From Lumnitzera littorea (lineage: Eukaryota > Streptophyta > Magnoliopsida > Myrtales > Combretaceae), in NCBI GenBank assembly GCA_024138015.1, contig JAMXBB010000009.1, forward strand, positions 43,576,464 through 43,640,463: DNA of 64,000 bases, given 5' to 3'. Shown here one piece after another: positions 58,520-64,000 of the stretch. Made by a program: the position numbers and the translations under genes. Every line of letters starts with the position of its first letter. Positions within the stretch are counted from its first letter, which is position 1. The notes below the pieces were generated by a model that saw nothing but the letters and a program-made list of their open reading frames with translations, did no database searches and was not told the DNA's origin.

Positions 58520-61500
58520 CTAGCTAGTTATTTGGTGGAGAGAGAGATAATGTTTTAAGAGTTGGCTAAGAGACTGAAAGAGGAATTGAAACCTAGTCGT
58601 ACCCTGCTCCTTGAGTTGGCTAAAACCTAATAGAGGTGTTGAAAACTTGGTAGTGCTCCTATGAGCTGACTAACTAAGGTGGATGAAGCGTTCCTTGAGT
58701 TAGCTAGGACCCTAAAGAGATGAGAAAACTTGGTCATACCCTAATGAGCTGACTAACTAAGGTAGGCAAACTGCAACCTTAAAATAATGAGAAAACTTGG
58801 TTGTGCCCTAATGAGTTGACTAACCAAAGCGGGCGAAGCGCTCCTTGAGCTAGCTATGACCCTAAAGAGATATGTTGAAAACTTAGTCGTGCCCCAACGA
58901 GCTGACTAACTAAAGTGAGTGAAGTACTCCTCGAGTTAAGTAAGACCTTAAAGAGATATTGAAAACTTGCTCGTACCCCAATGAGCTGACTAACCAAGGC
59001 AAATGAAGTGCTCCTCAAGCTAACTAAGACCCTAAAGAGACAAGAAAACTTGGGTGTACCCTAATGAGCTAACTAACCAAGGTAGGCGAAGTACTCCTTG
59101 AGCTGGCTAAGACCCTAAAGAGATAAGAAAACTTATTCATACCCATAATAAGCTGACTAACCAAGGCGGGCGAAGTGGTCCTAGATAAATAGATGAGAAA
59201 ACTTGGTTTTGCCCCTAATGAGCTGATTAACCAAGGTAAGTGAAGTGCTTTTTGAGCTGGCTAAGACTTGAAGAGATGAGAAAATTTGGTCATACCCTAA
59301 TGAGTTGACTAATCAAGGTGGGCAAGGTGCTCCTTGAGCTGACAAGGACCCTAAAGAGATGAGAAAACTTGGTTTTACCCCAATGAGTTGACTACTTAAG
59401 GTAGAGGAAGTACTCCTTAAGTTGGCTAAGACCTTAAATAGATGAGAAAACTTGATCATACCCCAAATGGGCTGATTAACTAAGGTGGGCAAAGTGTTCC
59501 TTGAGTTAGTTAAGACCCTAAATAGATCATAAATCTTAGTCATGCCCCTAATGAGTTGACTAACCAAGGTGGGCGAAGCACTCCTTGAGATAACTAAGAC
59601 CTTAAATAGATAAAAAAACTTGGCCTTGTCCTTATTGAGTTGACTAACTAAGGTGGGCGAAGTACTCCTCGAGTTGGCCAAGACCTTAAAAGATATGAGA
59701 GAACTTGGTCGTGCCTTAATAAGCTGATTAACCAAAGTGGATGAAACGCTCTTTGAGTTGGCTAAGACCCTAAAAAATATGTTGAAAACTTGGTCGTACC
59801 TCAATGAGCTACCTAACAAAGATAGGCAAAGCATTCCTTGAGCTGGTTAAGACCCTAAAAGATATGTTGAAAACTTGGTTGTACCCCAATGAGTTAACTA
59901 ACCAAAGCAGGTGAAGCGTTTCTTAAGCTGGCTAAAACCTTACAAGAGATGAGAAAACTTGGTCGTACCCTAATGAGTTGACGAACCAAGACGAGGGAAG
60001 TGCTCCCTGAGCTGGCTAGGACCTTAAAAAGATGAGAAAACTTAGTTGTATCCTAATGAATTGACTAACCAAGGTGGGCGAAGAGCTCCTTGAGTTAGCT
60101 AAGACCCTAAATAGATAAGAAAACTTGGTCATGTCTCTAATTGGCTTATTATAGGCGAATGGCTTCTTGAGCTGGCTAAGACCTTAAATAGATAAGAAAA
60201 CTTAGTTGTGCCTCTAATGAGCTGATTAACCAAGGTGGGCAAAACGCTCCATGAGTGGGATAAGACCTAAAAAGATATGAGAGAACTTAGTTGTACCTTA
60301 ATGAGCTAACTAACCAAGGCTGGCGAAGTACTCTAAGAGTTGGTTAAGACCTTAAATTGAATGAGATGAGTAAGCGCTCCTTGAGTTGGCTAAGACCTTA
60401 AAAGAATGAGAAAACTAGGCCATGCCTAAGAATGAGAAAACTTGGCCATGCCCTATTGAGCTAACTAACTAAGGTGGGTGAATCGCTCTTTAGGCTGGTT
60501 AAGACCCTAAAGAGATATGTTGAAAACTTGGTCGTATCCTAATGAGCTGACTAACTAAGGTGGGTGAAGCGCTCCTAAAGCTGGCTAAGACTCTTAAAAG
60601 ATATTGAAAACTTGGTTTTACCCCAATGAGCTAATTAACCAAGGTAGACGAAGCACTCCTTGAGTTAGGTAAGACCCTAAAGAGATAATGAAAACTTGGT
60701 CATACCTTAATGAGCTGACTAGCTAAGGTAGGTGAAGCGCTCCTTGAGCTGACTAGGACCTTAAAGAGATGAGAAAACTTAGTCGTACCATAATGATTTG
60801 ACGAACTAAGGTGGGTGAAGCATTCCTTGAGCTAGTTAAGACCCTAAATAGATGAGAAAACTTGGTTGTGCCCCTAATGAGTTGACTACTTGAGCTAGCT
60901 AAGACCCTAAAAGATATGAGAGAACTTGGTCGTACCTCAATGAGTTGACTAATCAAAGCAGGCGAAGTGCTCCTTGAGCTGGCTAAGACCTTAAAAGATT
61001 TGTTGAAAACTTAGTTGTGCCCTAATGAGCTAATTAACCAAGGTGGGTGAAGTGCTCATTAAGCTGGTCAGGACCCTAAAAGAGATGAGAAAACTTAGTC
61101 ATCCCCTTAATGAGCTGACTAACCAAGGTGGGCAAAGTGTTCCTCGAGTTGGCTAAGACCTTAAAGAGATGAGAAAACTTAGTTGTATCCCAATGAGCTG
61201 ATTAACTAAGGTGAATGAAGCATTCCTTCAACTAGCTAGGACCCTAAAGAGATGAGAAAACTTGGTTGTACCCCAATGAGTTGATTAACCAAGGTGGGCA
61301 AAGCGTTCCTTGAGCTGGCTAAAGCCCTAAATAGATGAGAAAACTTGGTCGTACCCCAAATGAGTTGACTAACCAAGATAGGCGAAGTGTTCCTTAAGCT
61401 AGCTAAGACCTTAAATAGATGAGAAAACTTGGTCATGCTGCTAATGAGCTGACTAACTAAGGTAGGCGAAGTACTCCTTGACTTGGCTAAGATCCTAAAA

Positions 61501-61590
61501 GATATAAGAGAACTTAGTCATACCCTAATGAGTTGACTAACTAAGGCAAGCGAAGCATTCCTTAAACTAGCTAAGACCTTAAATTAAAAC
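58520..61590 (-). repeat. Tandem array of ~83-bp monomers
   Basis: Some three dozen diverged copies. Typical blocks in order are GAGCTGACTAACCAAGG, GGGCGAAGTGCTCCTT, GAGCTGGCTAAGACCCTAAA, GATGAGAAAACTTGG and TCGTACCCCAAT. The unit length varies a few bases, with some copies shortened. On the minus strand near-84-bp units give long repeat peptides (173 codons at 59313-59834), which are by-products. Position between pol side and 3' LTR fits the hypervariable 3' UTR of Tat/Ogre elements, known to generate satellites. Confidence 0.85.
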
Positions 61591-62170
61591 CTAGTAGTGC
61601 TCCTTTGAGCTGACTAACCTAGGCAGGAGCGTCTCTCAAGGATTAGCAACCTTAGCTTTTAGAATCAATTCGAGATAAACTTAGAAGTGCTCCTTTGAGC
61701 TGACTATCTTAAGTGAGTAGGTAAAGTGATCCTAGAGTTGGCTAAGACCCTAAATTGAAACTCGGTAGTGCTCCTTTGAGCTAATTAACTTAGGCAAGAG
61801 TGTCTCTTGAGGACCAGTGACCTTAACTTTTGGGATCGATTTGGAAAACCTGGTTGTGCTACTTTGAGCTAACTATCCTAACTGAAATCAGTAAAGTGCT
61901 CCTAGAGTTGGCTAAGACCCTTAACTGAAACTTGGTAATGCTCCTTTTTGAGCTAACTATCCTAGGTGGGAGTGTCTCTTAATGACTAGCAACCTTAACT
62001 TTTGGAATTGATTCAAGATAAACCTGGTAGTGCTCCTTTGAGCTAACTATCTTAGGTGAAATGGGTGAAACGCTCGTAGAGTTAGCTAAGACCTTAAATT
62101 AAAACCTGGAGGTACTCCTTTAAGTCGACTAACTTAGGCGGGAGCATCTTTGGTAGACTAGCAACCTTAA
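61591..62170 (-). repeat. ~170-bp higher-order repeats
   Basis: CTAGAGTTGGCTAAGACC-type landmarks lie at about 61731, 61901 and 62072, giving 170-171 bp spacing. Each unit contains two diverged 83-bp-like halves, one with GTGTCTCTTGAGGA and ACCTTAACTTTTGG replacing the usual middle. Confidence 0.75.
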
Positions 62171-62690
62171 ATGAAATCGATGATGAGAGAAAGTACCCTT
62201 TAGGCTTACCTAAGAGGAATTAGTAAAAGAAAGCGCCTTATAGGCTCGCTAAAAGGAATTGATGATGAAAAGGAGCACCCTTTAGGCTTGCCAAGAGGAT
62301 TTGATGGAGGAAAGGAGGAAAGCACCCTACAAGCTCGTTAAGAGAAATTGATGAACGGAAGTGCCCTATAGGCTCGCTAAGAGAAGTTGAAGATGAAAGG
62401 AATCACCTTTTGGGCTCACTTAAGGGAATTTGGTGAAGAGAAGCACCCTATGGGCTTGCTTTGAGAAAAATTGGTAAAAAAAAGAGCCCAACAGGCTTAC
62501 TAAGAGAACTTGGTGAATAGAAGTGCCTTATGGGCTTGCTAAAAAGGACTTGACGAAGAGAAGCGCCCTATAGTGGCTTGTTAATAGGAAATTGATGAAG
62601 AAAAGCGCCCTATGGGCTAGTTATAAGGAATTGATAAGGTAAGTGCCCTATGGGCTCGCTAAAAACCCTAAAGAAAATTTGATGAAAGAG
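62171..62690 (-). repeat. ~40-46-bp tandem repeats
   Basis: About a dozen units of the form GCGCCCTATGGGCTTGCTAA followed by GAGGAATTGATGAAG, with variable spacing. Confidence 0.75.
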
Positions 62691-63510
62691 TGGGTAGTGC
62701 TTTGAAAGTTAGCTAAAACCCTAAAAAGATGGGACAATGCCCTAAAGGGTAGCTAAAACCTTAAAAAGAATAAAAGAGAGGACAACGCTTTAAGAGTTGG
62801 CTTGAACCCTAAAAATAGAAGAAGGGAAAGCGCCCTAAAGTTTGGCTAGAACCTATAAAAGAATAAAGGAGTATACAACACTTTAAGAGTGGGCTTGAAC
62901 CTTAAAAAGAAGAGGGGATAACACTCTAAAAGCTAACTAACACCCTAGAAAAGATTAAAAGAAAGAAGGGATAGTGTTCTAAGTGCTTACTAGAACCTTA
63001 ATGAAACATGGTACAATACCTTAAAGGTTGGCCAAATCCTTAAAAAATGAATTAAAAGAATAGGTTAGTACTCTAAGAGTGGGCTTGAACCCTAAGGAGA
63101 ATTGATGAAAGTAAGGGTAGAGCTTTAAATCTGGCTAGCACCCCAAAAAGAAAGACGGGATGGCACCCTAAAGGCAGACTATAACAAAAGAGAGGGTTAA
63201 TGCTCTAAGAGCTGGCTAGAACCTTAAGAATGAAAGATAGGACAGCTGGTTAGAATCTTGAAAAGAATAAAGAAGTGGGTCAGTGCTCTAAGAGCTAGCT
63301 AGAACCTTAAGAATAACAGAGTAAGACAATGCCCCAAAGGCTGGCTAGAACCTTGAAAAGAATAAAAGAGTAGGTTAGTGCTCTAAGAGCTAGCTAGAAC
63401 ACTAAAAATAAAAGACGGGGTAGTGCCCTAAAGGTTGACTAAAACCCTAAAAGGAATAAAGGAATGGGTCAGCCCTCTAAGAGCTGGCTAAAACTCTAAG
63501 GGAAGTTGAT
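62691..63510 (-). repeat. ~47-bp units alternating as ~95-bp dimers
   Basis: Alternating types GTGCCCTAAAGGCTGGCTAG and GTGCTCTAAGAGCTGGCTAG, each followed by AACCCTAAAAA and A/G-rich sequence. The core GAGCTGGCTA-GAACCCTAAA is shared with the 83-bp family. Confidence 0.75.
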
Positions 63511-64000
63511 GAATGACTGAAGAAGTAAAATAAAGAAAGCAACCAGTATAAAAAACTTTTTGACTTGGAAACATACTTATAGAGAGATTGTTGAAAAACC
63601 ATTTATGAAAAAGAAAAGCATTAAGGATAGGCCCTTCGATTTGGAAAAGAGTTAAAGGATATTAAAAACTGTAACAAGGAAGAATGATGTAGACTACTAA
63701 GGTTAATTTAAAAAATGTGACCACCTTGAAAAGGAAATAGATGATACGAATTGAAAGCTTGGCTACTCGAATCGACATGGATTGGACAAAAGCCTTTACT
63801 TTCTCTCTCTTCTTTTTTTTTTCTTTTGCTTTTGAAAGTTTTGCCAATGGGTAGAAATTCTCATTTAAGGAACAACTTTATAATAACTCCTATCCTTGAT
63901 AATCATGTGGAGTTTCTCAATGCCCTTGACCTTGGGGCTTTCTCATGTGGCTTTTGTGATTTCAAGACATTCCTTTTTAAAGGAAAAAGTAACCCATGAT
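63511..64000 (-). other. Further internal part of the Tat-like element
   Basis: Non-repetitive in the window, with no domain recognised. An 82-codon plus-strand frame reaches the right edge but has no recognisable motif. The element continues beyond the window. Confidence 0.45.

Noticed and set aside
59313..59834. 173-codon minus-strand frame of repeating ~28-residue peptides, with similar frames at 60753-60956 and 61236-61436
   Set aside because: It follows the 83/84-bp tandem repeat, breaks whenever the monomer length shifts, and lies in an element's untranslated region. It is not a repeat protein gene.
58520..63510. Regular repeats considered as a CRISPR array
   Set aside because: Plant nuclear context, diverged contiguous monomers with no unique spacers, no cas genes.

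Overview
The window is nuclear DNA from a flowering plant, most likely a eudicot. It is AT-rich, carries one intron-containing gene with canonical GT-AG junctions, and is otherwise packed with plant LTR retrotransposons of both superfamilies. No rRNA, intact tRNA, organellar, bacterial or CRISPR sequence was recognised. I do not name a species.

Layout. 1-3640: AT-rich intergenic DNA with a few simple repeats. 3991-11714 (minus strand): the only intact host gene, a three-exon TMEM131-family single-pass membrane protein of 1308 residues, with CT-rich 5' leader and promoter up to about 12 kb. 12.2-22 kb: intergenic DNA with worn LTR-like pieces, a 53-bp tandem duplication and an unrecognised short reading frame. 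22.0-40.3 kb: an old Ty1/copia element (LTR, gag, protease, GAG-pre-integrase) split by two insertions. One is a 3.8-kb solo-LTR-like block. The other is a second, related copia element (28762-39474), itself holding an 879-bp solo LTR and a 2.9-kb Tat/Ogre-like solo LTR. 40.3-45.7 kb: a partial Tat-like LTR, an Athila-like 5' LTR with decayed primer binding site, and a minus-strand Ty3/gypsy integrase end. 45.7-55.8 kb: a Ty3/gypsy element (LTR, gag, protease, RT, RNase H, start of integrase) split by a younger non-autonomous LTR element (48075-53476) that carries a single acidic-tailed ORF. 55786-64000: the 3' end of a minus-strand Tat/Ogre-like element, consisting of its LTR and about 5 kb of tandem repeats that correspond to its 3' untranslated region.

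How it fits together. Target-site duplications and LTR identity allow most insertions to be ordered in time. The older elements are inactivated mainly by C-to-T/G-to-A type changes, giving CGA to TGA and CAG/CAA to TAG/TAA stops and lost catalytic residues, as expected for methylated plant transposons. The host gene sits at the edge of this heterochromatin-like block and appears intact.

The least explained structures are: (i) a paired, compensatorily changed hairpin plus AAGTGTGGGG module repeated twice in the non-autonomous element; (ii) a tRNA-like segment with Pol III A- and B-box matches in LTRs of three Tat-like copies; (iii) a tandem array whose period steps up from a short half-unit to 83 and then about 170 bp; and (iv) families of decaying palindromes in two elements.
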